Counted from the stretch's first letter, positions 35,017 to 45,312 are shown. The stretch is 64,000 nt of DNA from Paenibacillus sp. FSL H8-0079 (GCF_037991315.1 NZ_CP150300.1:3720001-3784000); one strand, 5' to 3'. The notes: a model not told the origin generated them from the letters alone. A program made the numbers and translations.

Positions 35017-36639
35017 CTAGAGTTGAACATTGTGGGGTCTTGCAGCTACTTTGTCCCGCACAAACTTGCGGAAGGTGAATACCAGCTTTAACTTAAGCAG
35101 ATCATTTGTCTTTTTAAAGTCCATTTGCAGCAAGCTGCCGACTTTCTCCATACGATAGGTGACCGTATTGCGATGTACAAACAGCTGCTTGGCAGCTTCA
35201 TTGATCAGTCCGTCATTCTCGATAAAGGACTCCAATGTATTCATCAGCACCTGATTGGGATCACCGTCCCTGGCAAGTAACGGTTCAAGTACTTTATTGC
35301 AATAGTTCTCCATGATGTTATCCGGTACGTGTTGGAACACATAGGCAAATTCGAGCATTTCAAATTGCAGCGCACGATCTTTCATGCCGAACCGACGAGC
35401 CAATTGTCGAGTATCCAGACACTCCTGATATGCTTCACGGAGTGACTTAGGCTCATGCTTCATTTTGCTGATCCAGAAACGCGGAGCCGGTGCTCCTTTC
35501 GCTTCTTGCGCTGCCAGAACATCACCAAACCGACTCAACAGAAAACTTGACAGCTCCTCTCCATAATCTCGCCCTGTTGGACAGGTATAGATGGATAGAA
35601 TGCCATCCTCGATCTGAAAATGCTGCGAGGCCGTGAATTGCATCAGCGGATTGTATTGCAACTCGCGATGAATCTGTTTAAGCAGCTTTCCCTCGGCAAA
35701 CACGGTTGGCTCAAGCGTAATCAATACGCACTGATAGGTGCCCTGGAACAGATGTACACCTTTGTTCTCACTCATGGTGGTCAATTCCTGAACGGTCATT
35801 TTGTTATCCAAATACTGTGAAAGCAGTGTACGCATCTCATCCTGCACAGTCGGGTTAATATGCTCACGATAAGTCATATCCATATAGAATGCCAGCACAT
35901 CAGCAGCCTGCTGAAACAGCTCTTCTTCTGCTCGAAGCGATAGGGCTGAATCCGTAAACACAAGCAACGATCCGTACTCTTCATCATTCTGCTTAATCGG
36001 TACGCGATGACAGCTCCCTTGATTCCATTTCACTCGGTGCATGACAGATTTCCAAGGCCAACCTTGAGTTACCGCATCTCCCGCAATGCCTTCACTGCCA
36101 TAGAGCACATGCCCACGAGAACCAATGACTGCAAGCGGATAGTTCAGCACCGTAGCAAGTTCGGCAAACACATTCCGATGCGGCTGCTGTTGCAGCGCAA
36201 ACTGCATTAATTTCTTCTGCTTCTGTACGACTTCATGCAGCAATCGGTTACTACGTTCATGTTCAGCCTTGAACAAGGCGTTCATCTGGTCGGAGAAGGT
36301 GAATTGAAAGGGAAGCTCAAGCAGCGGTAAACGAAGTCGATCGGCTTCCTCGACAATGCCTTGGGGAATGGACTGCCAGAAGCGTCCCAGCTTGATGCCG
36401 AGTCCTGCACAGCCGCGTTCATTCAAGCGTCGCATCAAACGTAGCGCATCCGTCTCACTGTCTTTCATAATAAAAGCGGTGGTGAACAGCATTTCTCCGG
36501 ATTTGATCCAATCCGCGATATCAGGAGCGTCCATGACATTAACGGATTTCATCATCCGTGAAGTCCCTTCTCCACCCGCAACCAGTTTGGCCTCTGACAA
36601 CGGGTATACCTGTAAAGCCTCTTTGACCGTAAGTTGCAT
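35017..36639 (-). CDS. pucR: PucR-family purine catabolism regulator
   Basis: 540 aa. The N-terminal PucR domain (about 1-125) has TVKEALQVYPLSEAKLVAGG and VNVMDAPDIADWIKSGEMLF; the middle is a GAF/CdaR-like sensor region; the C-terminal HTH_30 domain has NEAAKQLFVHRNTVTYRMEK near residue 490. B. subtilis PucR activates purine-degradation genes when allantoin-type intermediates are present. The start MQLTVKEA has GGAGG 8 bases upstream. It precedes pucL on the same strand but a terminator separates them. Confidence 0.93.
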   Translation of the reverse strand: MQLTVKEALQVYPLSEAKLVAGGEGTSRMMKSVNVMDAPDIADWIKSGEMLFTTAFIMKDSETDALRLMRRLNERGCAGLGIKLGRFWQSIPQGIVEEADRLRLPLLELPFQFTFSDQMNALFKAEHERSNRLLHEVVQKQKKLMQFALQQQPHRNVFAELATVLNYPLAVIGSRGHVLYGSEGIAGDAVTQGWPWKSVMHRVKWNQGSCHRVPIKQNDEEYGSLLVFTDSALSLRAEEELFQQAADVLAFYMDMTYREHINPTVQDEMRTLLSQYLDNKMTVQELTTMSENKGVHLFQGTYQCVLITLEPTVFAEGKLLKQIHRELQYNPLMQFTASQHFQIEDGILSIYTCPTGRDYGEELSSFLLSRFGDVLAAQEAKGAPAPRFWISKMKHEPKSLREAYQECLDTRQLARRFGMKDRALQFEMLEFAYVFQHVPDNIMENYCNKVLEPLLARDGDPNQVLMNTLESFIENDGLINEAAKQLFVHRNTVTYRMEKVGSLLQMDFKKTNDLLKLKLVFTFRKFVRDKVAARPHNVQL

Positions 36640-36798
36640 GGACACTACCTCCCATATATATAACACAATATCGTATTATTGTCGTTTCTACAGACTGAAT
36701 TCTGGATTATACTTCTAATTAAATCTATATTCATCCATTTAATTTTGTTTATTGTTAAGTATTATAACATCAAATTCCGGAATAAAGCTTACACGCAA

Positions 36799-36855
36799 AA
36801 AAAATAAAACCTATAACCTAATTACAGCGCACTCTCCTGTAATCGGCATAGGTTT
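36799..36855 (-). terminator. Terminator of the hybrid sensor kinase
   Basis: AAACCTAT (36807-36814) with ATAGGTTT (36848-36855), extended by an inner AATTACAG/CTGTAAT stem; TTATTTTTTTT follows on the minus strand. Confidence 0.8.
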
Positions 36856-36859
36856 CATA

Positions 36860-39604
36860 TCAGATTTCCAATGTTTCGTGATTGATCCATAATTTCATAC
36901 GCGATAATACCTCTTTAATATTCAGCGGTTTGCTGAGGTAGTCTGAAGCACCTGCTGCAATACATTTCTCCCGATCCTCTTTCATGGCCTTGGCTGTCAG
37001 CGCAATAATCGGAAGCTGAGTCAGACCAAGCCGTTCACGGATCTGGCGAGTTGTTTCATAACCATCCAGTTCCGGCATCATGATATCCATCATGATAATA
37101 TCAGGTTTGACTCCTCCACGCTCCAACAATTCCAGACACTCGTATCCGTTCTGCGCTGAAATGACATTCATGCCGTATTGCTCAAGGGCGTTAGCCAGGG
37201 CATATACATTACGTATATCATCATCAACAACAAGCACTTGGCGTCCGCTGAGCAACGCTTCTTCCAGAGGTGTTAATAACACGTCCGATGGAGCTGTGGT
37301 CAATGAAGGAAGTTTGTTGATCTCAGGTGTGGTGCTAGCCACCTCATTCAGGAACAGCCGAGATGCTTGCATCGTCTCAGGTTCATCTCTTCGCAGCGGC
37401 AGGAACAGCGTGAACACACTGCCATGTCCTTCACGGCTTGTTGCCGAGATTGAACCACCCAACAGGGTCGCAAGCGATTGAGATATGGACAAGCCCAGCC
37501 CGGTTCCCCCGTATTTACGTGCTGTAGCTCCATCCGCCTGTTTGAAAGCATCGAAGATCTGCATGAGTTTGTTATCCGCAATCCCGATCCCTGTATCACT
37601 GACGGAGAAAGCAATCACGTCTGTTTCTTGGCCTTTCGCCTCAGGGTTCGCCAGACTCATTCTGGAGATGGTTAAGGCAACTTCACCCTCACTGGTGAAC
37701 TTGAATGCGTTCGAGAGCAGATTTCGGAGAATCTGATGCAATCTCATCTCATCGGTCACGATGGTTTCCGGCAAAGGACTTTGGAGCTGAATCCGGAAGT
37801 CTATTCTTTTCTGCTCAGCTGTTTGCAGGAAATACTGATTCATAATTTCAGGCAGACTGCCCAGGTAGACATCATCGAAATCCACTTCCATCTGCCCGGC
37901 TTCCACCTTGGATAGATCGAGAATATCATTGATCAGATTAAGCAGGTCTTTGCCTGATTTGTGAATGACTGAAGCATAATTCTGCTCTTCACTATTCAAG
38001 TGTTGATTTTTATTTTCAGACAATATCTCGGATAAAATCAACATGCTGTTGAGTGGTGTCCGCAGTTCATGGGACATGTTCGCCAAGAATTCGGATTTGT
38101 ATCCTGAGCTCGTTCGTAACTGATCTGCCACAACCGAAAGTTCATTGGCAGATGTCTCTGCAGCGCTCTTCTGTATTTCCAGGCGATCGTTAAGCATATG
38201 AAGCTCTTCGGTCTGCATTTGCAGTTCCTCTGTCTGAGACAGCATCTCTTCGGTCTGAGCCTGAAGTTTCTCCGATTGCGCCTGTAACTCTTCATTCAGA
38301 ACTTGTGACTCATCGTACAATTGCTGTAATTCCATACGAGTGACGGTGGAGTGTAGTGAAACACCGAAAATCTCAGTAAGTTCTTGCATCAGCTTCATGT
38401 CATTCTCTTGCAGCGGATTCATTGAAGCGAGTTCAATTACCGCAATCGTTCTGCCTTCGAACAGTACCGGCACAACGGTAAGTGATGTGGCAGATGCATG
38501 ACCAAGACCCGACGAGATTCGGATATAGTTTTGAGGCAAGTCATTCATGCGCAAGACTCGCTTCTCGACAGCACTTTGTCCGACAAGTCCCTCACCCGGG
38601 GCAAGCGACACTTTACCGAGCGAACGTTCTTTCTCTCCATCCGCAGCATATGCAGCCACGCGCAGTAGTCGATTGTCTTTCAAATAATATAGGACGCTAT
38701 AAGGCACTTCAAACAGAATGGCAAGTTCGTTCAAGAACAAGCGTGACAATCCCTCTAGATTGGTCGGGTTCTGCAAAAGTGTGGCAATGCCCGTAATCTG
38801 ATCTTTGATTCGATTCTGTTCCTGCACTTCATCCAGCAACTTGTTCGTTTCATTCCCCAGATCACCCACTTCGTCACGTGTACGCACCTGAATTCGCTGC
38901 TTCAGGTTTCCACCTTTAGAGATATCACTGATCGTGTGCATGACATCTCGTAACGTTTTGACAATATTCCCTGAGATTACGATCGCAGCGGTGATTGATA
39001 ATGCTGCAATAACACCCCAGAGCGTATACATAATTGTCAGCAGTGTGGAACTGCGTGCGGCAAGATCAGTTACCCTTGCTTCCGTCAGAGCAATTTCGGT
39101 GCTACGGAAGGTCGCGAGCTGGGATCTCAACAAATCAATTTCCGTTTTACCAGGATCAGATTGGAAGAATGCAATTACCTGTGCTTGATCCCCTTGCTTT
39201 TTCAAGTTTACGGACGGTTCCCCAGCGATCTCAATCCAGCGTGTAATATGTGATTTGATATTTTGCAGACTCTGCTGCTGTGAAGGATTGTCACTAATGA
39301 GAGCATTCAACTGATCATAGTTGGAACTCCATTGGGAGAGGCCTTGGGAATAAGGCTCCAGGTAACTTTCATTGCCTGTAATCATGAATCCACGCTGTCC
39401 TGTTTCCATGTTCAAGACATTTTTTTCAATCGCGTTGGTCAGATTATGTACTTCCAGATCATGATGGCTGATAAAATCATTTTCCTTCTGTAACACATTA
39501 ATTTGGGCCGTAAGAACTAGCAAAACAGCACCAAATAAAACTACAACCACAAGATAGCCCAATAGAATTTTGGAGCGTATCGTAAATCTTCTCGTTTTTG
39601 ACAA
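36860..39604 (-). CDS. Hybrid sensor histidine kinase (CHASE3-HAMP-GAF-HisKA-HATPase-REC)
   Basis: 914 aa membrane kinase. Two membrane segments (about 13-35 and 188-212) flank an extracellular CHASE3-type helical domain with NMETGQRGFMITGNESYLEP. Then HAMP, GAF (about 275-420), and a coiled coil of near-perfect heptads (LQAQSEKLQAQTEEMLSQTE, about 435-490). The HisKA box NMSHELRTPLNSM gives His512; the ATPase has NLLSNAFKFTSEG, DTGIGI and GGTGLGLSIS; the C-terminal receiver has Asp840 in MMDIMMPELDG and SKPLN. A TTG start at 39604 is chosen because TTGGAGGT stands 8 bases before it, inside a longer frame. No partner regulator is adjacent. Confidence 0.9.
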   Translation of the reverse strand: MSKTRRFTIRSKILLGYLVVVVLFGAVLLVLTAQINVLQKENDFISHHDLEVHNLTNAIEKNVLNMETGQRGFMITGNESYLEPYSQGLSQWSSNYDQLNALISDNPSQQQSLQNIKSHITRWIEIAGEPSVNLKKQGDQAQVIAFFQSDPGKTEIDLLRSQLATFRSTEIALTEARVTDLAARSSTLLTIMYTLWGVIAALSITAAIVISGNIVKTLRDVMHTISDISKGGNLKQRIQVRTRDEVGDLGNETNKLLDEVQEQNRIKDQITGIATLLQNPTNLEGLSRLFLNELAILFEVPYSVLYYLKDNRLLRVAAYAADGEKERSLGKVSLAPGEGLVGQSAVEKRVLRMNDLPQNYIRISSGLGHASATSLTVVPVLFEGRTIAVIELASMNPLQENDMKLMQELTEIFGVSLHSTVTRMELQQLYDESQVLNEELQAQSEKLQAQTEEMLSQTEELQMQTEELHMLNDRLEIQKSAAETSANELSVVADQLRTSSGYKSEFLANMSHELRTPLNSMLILSEILSENKNQHLNSEEQNYASVIHKSGKDLLNLINDILDLSKVEAGQMEVDFDDVYLGSLPEIMNQYFLQTAEQKRIDFRIQLQSPLPETIVTDEMRLHQILRNLLSNAFKFTSEGEVALTISRMSLANPEAKGQETDVIAFSVSDTGIGIADNKLMQIFDAFKQADGATARKYGGTGLGLSISQSLATLLGGSISATSREGHGSVFTLFLPLRRDEPETMQASRLFLNEVASTTPEINKLPSLTTAPSDVLLTPLEEALLSGRQVLVVDDDIRNVYALANALEQYGMNVISAQNGYECLELLERGGVKPDIIMMDIMMPELDGYETTRQIRERLGLTQLPIIALTAKAMKEDREKCIAAGASDYLSKPLNIKEVLSRMKLWINHETLEI

Positions 39605-39720
39605 CGCGGAAACCTCCAAATATATACGAATCCCATTCATGTACGTTAAAACAGTTGCATATGTAGTTTATATGTATACGTATAGTCTGACAAGCTTTAA
39701 GTTCATCCATTTGTATTAGA

Positions 39721-39745
39721 AAAACGACCTGCTTATGCAGGTCGT
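39721..39745 (-). terminator. Terminator of fumC
   Basis: ACGACCTGC and GCAGGTCGT, a perfect 9-base stem with TTAT loop; the minus strand continues TTTTC. Confidence 0.8.
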
Positions 39746-39782
39746 CATCTTCATCGATCTATATTACTCATTCAGGCTGATT

Positions 39783-41171
39783 TTAGGCCTTTGGAGCGAT
39801 CATTTTGGCTGGATCAACATATTGATCAAATTGCTCTTCCGTAAGCAGGCCCGTTTGTAACGTCGCCTGTTTCAAAGACAAGCCTTCTTTATGCGCAAGC
39901 TTTGCAATTTTGGCTGCATTCTCATAACCAATATGCGGATTGAGGGCGGTAACCAGCATAAGCGAATTGTTCAGATTATGTTCAATCTGATCCAGGTTAG
40001 GCTCAATACCTACGGCACACTTGTCGTTAAACGCAATAATGGAGTCCGCCAGCAGCTGCACGGATTGCAGGAAGTTATAGATGATAACTGGTTTGAATAC
40101 ATTCAGTTCAAAATTACCCTGACTCGCCGCGAATCCAATCGCTGCATCATTCCCCATGACCTGCGTAACCACCATGGTAATAGCCTCGCTCTGAGTTGGG
40201 TTGACTTTACCTGGCATAATGGAGCTGCCTGGCTCATTCTCCGGAATACGGATTTCTCCCAATCCACTGCGGGGGCCACTGGCTAACCAGCGAACATCAT
40301 TGGCGATTTTCATCAAATCAGCTGCAAGCGCTTTAACCGCACCGTGCGCATACACAACTTCATCATGACTCGTAAGTGCATGGAATTTGTTTGGTGCAGA
40401 TACAAAATCTTTACCTGTATGCTTGCCAATCTCCTTGGCAGTGAAGTCCCCGAAGTCCGGATGAGCATTGATTCCGGTTCCCACAGCTGTACCGCCGATG
40501 GCAAGTTCCTTCAGGTACTGCACACTTTCACGAATCATCCGCTCGCTCTTGCCCAACATGGCTTCCCATCCACTAATCTCCTGACCGAGCGTAATCGGTG
40601 TTGCATCCTGGAGGTGGGTACGTCCAATTTTGATAATATCCTTGAATGCATCCGACTTGTCTGCAAAAGTGGCTTTCAATACCGCGATTGCTGGCAAAAG
40701 TTGATCCTCAACAGCCAGAACACCTGCGACATGCAGAGCCGTTGGGAATGTGTCGTTAGAGCTCTGGGACATGTTCACGTCATCATTTGGATGCAGACGC
40801 TCTTCCTTGCCCTTCTGCTCCAGCAGTTGGTTACCCAGATTAGCAATGACTTCGTTCACATTCATATTGGATTGCGTTCCGCTTCCGGTCTGCCACACAA
40901 CCAGTGGGAAATGGTCATCAATTCGACCTGCAATAATCTCGTCTGCTGCATAAGCGATGGCATCGGACTTGGCCGCAGATAATTTACCCAATTTATGGTT
41001 ACTGGCCGCAGCACTTTTTTTCAAAATGGCAAGGGCACGTATAACTTCCATCGGCATATGTTCACTGCCAATCGGAAAGTTCTCCTTGCTGCGCTGCGTC
41101 TGAGCTCCCCACAGCCTGTCGGCTGGTACTTTCATTTCGCCTAACGTATCTCTCTCAATGCGGTATTCCAC
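39783..41171 (-). CDS. fumC: Fumarase class II
   Basis: 462 aa, identical in length to B. subtilis CitG. Hydrates fumarate to malate in the TCA cycle. [16 protein letters not shown] near residue 105, [14 protein letters not shown] near 140, [20 protein letters not shown] near 185 (active-site His) and the family signature [13 protein letters not shown] near 315 with the mobile-loop Ser. The start is GTG at 41171, 8 bases after GGAGG; this also gives the family length. Monocistronic with its own terminator. Confidence 0.95.
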   Translation of the reverse strand: MEYRIERDTLGEMKVPADRLWGAQTQRSKENFPIGSEHMPMEVIRALAILKKSAAASNHKLGKLSAAKSDAIAYAADEIIAGRIDDHFPLVVWQTGSGTQSNMNVNEVIANLGNQLLEQKGKEERLHPNDDVNMSQSSNDTFPTALHVAGVLAVEDQLLPAIAVLKATFADKSDAFKDIIKIGRTHLQDATPITLGQEISGWEAMLGKSERMIRESVQYLKELAIGGTAVGTGINAHPDFGDFTAKEIGKHTGKDFVSAPNKFHALTSHDEVVYAHGAVKALAADLMKIANDVRWLASGPRSGLGEIRIPENEPGSSIMPGKVNPTQSEAITMVVTQVMGNDAAIGFAASQGNFELNVFKPVIIYNFLQSVQLLADSIIAFNDKCAVGIEPNLDQIEHNLNNSLMLVTALNPHIGYENAAKIAKLAHKEGLSLKQATLQTGLLTEEQFDQYVDPAKMIAPKA

Positions 41172-41304
41172 TTGCTTGTCCTCCTCCAAAAAGATGGTTT
41201 GGGTCTCTACAAAGCTTGTGTATCTCGTCATATTATACATGATTTACGAGCAGGTTTTCACCTTTTCGACAAAATTGTAAGCGTAGCGCAAAATGAACGT
41301 GAAT

Positions 41305-42315
41305 TTATTTTTGTGACGCAATGGGATACAGTCGGCTAGTCTGTTCGAACAGTTCACCTGGCTCCAGACCGATCAATCCGATTTCTTCCGCCGGGATGCC
41401 TTCAACATTCGGGGCATTAACCAGGTTCATCTGTGGTTCAGGACAGAAGAATTCGCCGCCCATGTTATTGTTCCAGATCATCCAATGCTTGTACGATGTA
41501 CCCACATCATATACCAGTTTGTCTCCAGTACGATGATCTGTAAGTTCCATATAGTTACGGCCATTCTGAGGTACTGCCGTGTAATGATTATCCATGGCTG
41601 CAAAGAACGGACTAACCCCGTCTTTCTTCAATTGTTCTTCCTCAGGTGTAAGCGGTTGAAATTGTCCGGTTGGCAGCGAACGTTCATTCAATTCACGGCG
41701 TTGTCCAATCGTAATTTTGGCCGTGTAATCCGAGGATTGACTGTCCGGTGCGAACGGTACAGCGATCGCCGTGTGGAATGCAAACAGGTTAGGCATGTAT
41801 TCGTTCCCGTTATTGCGAACGATCAATTGCTGCTGAAGTCCTTGGCTACTCAAAGAGTAACGAAGCATTACCGTGAACGTAAACGGCAGGTACTGATGGA
41901 ATGTATGTCCTTCTTTCACGTCCTGGCTAAGCAGCACATAACTCTCCAACTGGTCAGAACCATATCCCTCAACCTTCCACTCGGCATCATGCAAGAATCC
42001 ATGCAGATGGTTACCTGTAGCCGGTTCATTCACAGGCAATTGATAGACTTTACCATTCCAGGGGAAACGACCATCCTCATAACGGTTCGGCGGAGAAAGA
42101 ATCGGAATTCCATAGACCGCAGGTGCAGCCATAAACTCATCCATCTGATCCTGATTCGGCTCTCTCAAGTAACGGAATCCCTTTTCTGTATCACGGAAAG
42201 CAACGAGGTTGGCACCCACGCTTGGAATAACTGCCGCTTCAAATTGATTAAAACGAAGCCAGACGGCCGGAATCCCTCCAAATTGTTCTTCGAATGCTGC
42301 ATTTTGCTGTGTCAT
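41305..42315 (-). CDS. Aldose 1-epimerase family protein
   Basis: 336 aa galactose-mutarotase fold. Family marks: AVIPSVGANLVAFRD near residue 25, YGIPILSPPNRYEDGRFPWN near 62 (substrate Arg), NHLHGFLHDAEWKVEG near 95 with the first catalytic His, then NLFAFHTAIAVPF near 178 with the second His and QMNLVNAPN near 300. It would interconvert alpha and beta sugar anomers. Stands between fumC and an MBL-fold gene, with no sugar operon around it, so the physiological sugar is open. Confidence 0.82.
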   Translation of the reverse strand: MTQQNAAFEEQFGGIPAVWLRFNQFEAAVIPSVGANLVAFRDTEKGFRYLREPNQDQMDEFMAAPAVYGIPILSPPNRYEDGRFPWNGKVYQLPVNEPATGNHLHGFLHDAEWKVEGYGSDQLESYVLLSQDVKEGHTFHQYLPFTFTVMLRYSLSSQGLQQQLIVRNNGNEYMPNLFAFHTAIAVPFAPDSQSSDYTAKITIGQRRELNERSLPTGQFQPLTPEEEQLKKDGVSPFFAAMDNHYTAVPQNGRNYMELTDHRTGDKLVYDVGTSYKHWMIWNNNMGGEFFCPEPQMNLVNAPNVEGIPAEEIGLIGLEPGELFEQTSRLYPIASQK

Positions 42316-42435
42316 CGTTATATGTACCTCCTGCATACTAAGGTTATATTATACGGCTCGACTATATCATGCCCGGGCCCAAAATACCAATCTATGATAG
42401 AGAACAAATTCATGATTGAGCCTCAAAAAAGACAT

Positions 42436-42468
42436 GAAAAAGACAGCTGCAAACGGCTGCGGCTGTCT
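42436..42468 (-). terminator. Terminator of the MBL-fold gene
   Basis: AGACAGC (42441-42447) pairs with GCTGTCT (42462-42468), with further pairing inside; TTTTTC follows on the minus strand. Confidence 0.7.
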
Positions 42469-42494
42469 CTGACACCATTCATATCATAATTCAA

Positions 42495-43304
42495 TTAATC
42501 TACATATTTGCCATGATCCGGCACCGTGCTCTCTTCAAAATCCAGATCAAGCTGCTTGAGGGATTCACTCAGCATATCTCCGCTCAAGGCATGCCCATGT
42601 CCAGTAATAGCAAGTTTCGGCTCCAGATGCCTTATATGCTGAACGGATTGATGAGCAGCCTGCCAATCGGTTGTGAAATAGGATGGTGGACCATGCAACT
42701 GTTTGTCCTGAAGCAACACACTCCACAGCGATTCCTGCTTCACCGTGATGATCGCGTCTCCCGCAATCAACAAACGATCTGCTTCCCGAAACAGTGACAC
42801 ATGTCCAGGCGTATGACCTGGCGTGTGCACCCATTCCCATCCCGAAACGCTTGGAACAGAATGATCTTTGGGCAGACTGAATATCCGATCATCCAGATTG
42901 ATTGCCTCATTAGGATAAGCGAATGACAATCTGGACATTAGTCCTCCACCTACAGAAGGGTCCGCTGGCGGGTAATCTTTCAATCCCGTCAAATATGGAA
43001 TTTCAAGCGGGTGAGCATACACTGGGACACCCCAAAATTGTTCCAGCTCAATAACGGTTCCTACATGGTCAAAATGACCATGTGTCAATATGATCGCAGA
43101 TGGCGGACCTTGAAAACGTTCGCTTGCAACCTGAACAATATGATCCGTGAACCTCGCCATTCCAGTGTCCACGAGGACCCAGTTCCTGCTTCCTGGCTCT
43201 CCGATGAACACGACATTAACGAATAGTGTACGCAAACTGAGAATATCGGGCGCGACTTCTTCAAGCCCCGTCAACCCTTCTGTAATCAGATTGTCAGATG
43301 CCAT
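42495..43304 (-). CDS. MBL-fold metallo-hydrolase
   Basis: 269 aa. The metallo-beta-lactamase zinc motif THGHFDHVG is at about residues 75-83, with the second-site ligands in HTPGHTPGHVSLF (about 160) and AGDAII (about 181) and a final His in ITGHGHALSG. GGGAGG is 9 bases before the ATG. The N-terminus reads as a soluble protein. Relatives include glyoxalase II-like thioesterases and lactonases; the substrate cannot be assigned. Confidence 0.85.
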   Translation of the reverse strand: MASDNLITEGLTGLEEVAPDILSLRTLFVNVVFIGEPGSRNWVLVDTGMARFTDHIVQVASERFQGPPSAIILTHGHFDHVGTVIELEQFWGVPVYAHPLEIPYLTGLKDYPPADPSVGGGLMSRLSFAYPNEAINLDDRIFSLPKDHSVPSVSGWEWVHTPGHTPGHVSLFREADRLLIAGDAIITVKQESLWSVLLQDKQLHGPPSYFTTDWQAAHQSVQHIRHLEPKLAITGHGHALSGDMLSESLKQLDLDFEESTVPDHGKYVD

Positions 43305-43394
43305 TCACGGTTACCTCCCATTAGGCGGATTGTCTCTCTGGTTCCATTCATCTCGTAGACTTCCCTTTTCTGGATCATCTATTCAACATTTCCA

Positions 43395-43438
43395 ATAAAA
43401 TAGACGGTATACACCCTGTTTCGGGCATACACCGTCTA
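43395..43438 (-). terminator. Terminator of the small gene at 43485
   Basis: TAGACGGT (43401-43408) and ACCGTCTA (43431-43438), with the inner bases continuing the stem through G-U pairs; TTTTATT follows on the minus strand. Confidence 0.8.
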
Positions 43439-43484
43439 GTATAGTCATCAACACGACACAATAGAACAAGAACATCTCGGCCAG

Positions 43485-43757
43485 TTAAGCCGGAAATGCC
43501 TCCAAAGCAGCATCGAGCAATTGATTGTACAGATCGTCATCATTCTCAAGCAGCTCGTCCATACGCAGCAACTCATCTTCATCTCCGGATTGCTCTGTGA
43601 AATGCAAGCTATAGTCCCAGTCTTTTCCGTTCTTGCTCATGAAGGTAATCTCATACACTGACTTTTCGCCTTCTGTGCGGTAAACGGTATTTCCCACGTA
43701 CCCTTTTTCACCTTCACGGCGCATTTCAGTACGGATAATTTCAATATTCACAATCAT
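43485..43757 (-). CDS. Small acidic hypothetical protein
   Basis: 90 aa soluble protein, no signal peptide or membrane segment. The first half is a beta-strand-like pattern (YRTEGEKSVYEITFMSKNG, WDYSLHF); the second half is strongly acidic (QSGDEDELLRMDELLENDDD). Not recognised as a named family. AAAGGAG stands just before ATG 43757, with a GTG two codons further in as an alternative start. It has its own strong terminator, which supports expression. Confidence 0.65.
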   Translation of the reverse strand: MIVNIEIIRTEMRREGEKGYVGNTVYRTEGEKSVYEITFMSKNGKDWDYSLHFTEQSGDEDELLRMDELLENDDDLYNQLLDAALEAFPA

Positions 43758-43915
43758 TCTCTCCTTTAATCTTTCATCTACAGTAGGTCTCCAACATTTC
43801 TGGTAAACCTAGTTTGGTAATTATTATTGGTTAATTGTACAATATATAACGTAGCAACGTATACCTTATTCAATGAAGGAATCATTCTGAGTCCTTACAT
43901 CGTTGTAATGAGGAC

Positions 43916-43921
43916 TATAAT
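43916..43921 (+). promoter_or_regulatory. Probable -10 of the first aminopeptidase gene
   Basis: TATAAT about 70 bases before the ATG, with a weak CTTACA 16 bases upstream of it. Confidence 0.4.
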
Positions 43922-43991
43922 ACGTGTTTGAACAACATCTATAATAGCCAACAAGCTACGATATTATTATCACATTGGAGGAAAAAATAGC

Positions 43992-45224
43992 ATGAATACT
44001 TTTGAAACGAATCTGCAGCAATATGCTGAACTGGCTGTTCAAGTCGGTGTCAATGTCCATCCTGGACAAACGCTCGTGGTTAACGCTCCAATCTCGGCAG
44101 CACATTTTGTACGACTAATCGTCAAAGCAGCTTATGGTAAAGGTGCCAAGTTGGTCAAAGTAAACTGGAGCGATGAATCCGTTACCCGTCTTCATTACGA
44201 TCTTGCCCCTGACGAGGCCTTCTCCATTGAACCGAAATGGTTTGCAGCTGAAATGACTGAACTTGTTGAAGAAGGTGCCGCTATCCTTCACGTCATCGCT
44301 GAGAATCCGGATCTGCTGAACGGTGTAGCTCAGGAACGGATTATTACTAGCCAAAAAGTGCGCGGCAAAGCGCTCGAAAAATATCGTTCTTATCAGATGG
44401 CTGACAAATTCAGCTGGTCTATTGTAGCCGTTCCTTCTCCTGAATGGGCAGCTAAAGTGTTCCCGGATCTGCCGGAAGCACAACAAGTGGATCGCCTGTG
44501 GGATGTCATTTTCAAAACAGTACGGATCGGTGAACAGGATGCTGTTGCCGAATGGAAAACCCATTTGCAAAATCTCGATTCCCGCGCTGATCTGTTGAAC
44601 AACAAAAAATACAAAAAGCTTCACTATACAGCTCCAGGCACGGACCTGACGATCGAACTTCCAGAAGGCCATATCTGGGTATCCGGTGGGAGTGTGAATG
44701 AGCAAGGACATGTCTTTATTGCCAATATGCCTACGGAAGAAGTATTCACGGCTCCGTTGAAAACTGGCGTTAACGGTACCGTGCGCAGCACGAAACCACT
44801 GAGCTACGGCGGCAACCTGATTGACGGATTCTCCCTTACATTTGAGAACGGTCGAATTGTAGATTATACCGCTGAGCAGGGACTGGATGCACTCAAAAAC
44901 CTGATCGAGATGGATGAAGGTGCACACTATCTGGGTGAAGTAGCCCTCGTTCCACATCAGTCACCAATTTCCGATACGAATATTTTGTTCTACAATACCC
45001 TGTTTGATGAAAATGCCTCCAACCATTTGGCGATCGGTAATGCTTATGCCTTCTGTCTGGAAGGTGGTAAAACGATGTCGAAAGAAGAGTTGATTGAACG
45101 TGGCATGAACTCCAGTCTCACTCATGTAGACTTCATGATTGGATCTGGAGAAATGAACATCCACGGTGTAACTTCCGAAGGCACGGAAGAGCCGATCTTC
45201 CTGCAAGGAAACTGGGCATTTTAA
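43992..45224 (+). CDS. M29-family metallo-aminopeptidase
   Basis: 410 aa, the usual length for the AmpS/aminopeptidase T family, which removes N-terminal residues using two metal ions. Seen: ELAVQVGVNVHPGQTLVVNA at the start, IELPEGHIWVSGGSVNEQG near 220, FVANMPTEEVFTAP-type block (here FIANMPTEEVFTAP) near 245, EMDEGAHYLGEVALVPHQSP near 312, and the ligand set in FDENASNHLAIGNAY and LTHVDFMIGSGEMNIHG. Cytoplasmic. Followed by a terminator and a second, closely related gene. Confidence 0.93.
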   Translation: MNTFETNLQQYAELAVQVGVNVHPGQTLVVNAPISAAHFVRLIVKAAYGKGAKLVKVNWSDESVTRLHYDLAPDEAFSIEPKWFAAEMTELVEEGAAILHVIAENPDLLNGVAQERIITSQKVRGKALEKYRSYQMADKFSWSIVAVPSPEWAAKVFPDLPEAQQVDRLWDVIFKTVRIGEQDAVAEWKTHLQNLDSRADLLNNKKYKKLHYTAPGTDLTIELPEGHIWVSGGSVNEQGHVFIANMPTEEVFTAPLKTGVNGTVRSTKPLSYGGNLIDGFSLTFENGRIVDYTAEQGLDALKNLIEMDEGAHYLGEVALVPHQSPISDTNILFYNTLFDENASNHLAIGNAYAFCLEGGKTMSKEELIERGMNSSLTHVDFMIGSGEMNIHGVTSEGTEEPIFLQGNWAF

Positions 45225-45244
45225 TTCCGTTTGATGTGATTAGG

Positions 45245-45269
45245 AGAGAGGAGATTACTCCTCTCTTTT
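45245..45269 (+). terminator. Terminator between the two aminopeptidase genes
   Basis: AGAGAGGAG, ATTA loop, CTCCTCTCT, then TTT: perfect 9-base stem. Confidence 0.75.
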
Positions 45270-45312
45270 CCTGCGTCAACAGATAAATATACAATCATTG
45301 GAGGGAACACAT

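Noticed and set aside
34778..36860. PucR boxes near pucL and pucR
   Set aside because: I looked for the B. subtilis-type box (TTGGTTAA core) on both strands of the two gaps and found no convincing match. Near matches at 43830 and 49030 are far from purine genes.
41485..42489. A 334-codon open frame on the plus strand
   Set aside because: Opposite the aldose-epimerase-like gene, no ribosome site, Cys/Arg-rich nonsense composition.
44115..44957. A 280-codon open frame on the minus strand
   Set aside because: Antisense to the first M29 aminopeptidase, whose frame is fully supported; no recognisable domain.
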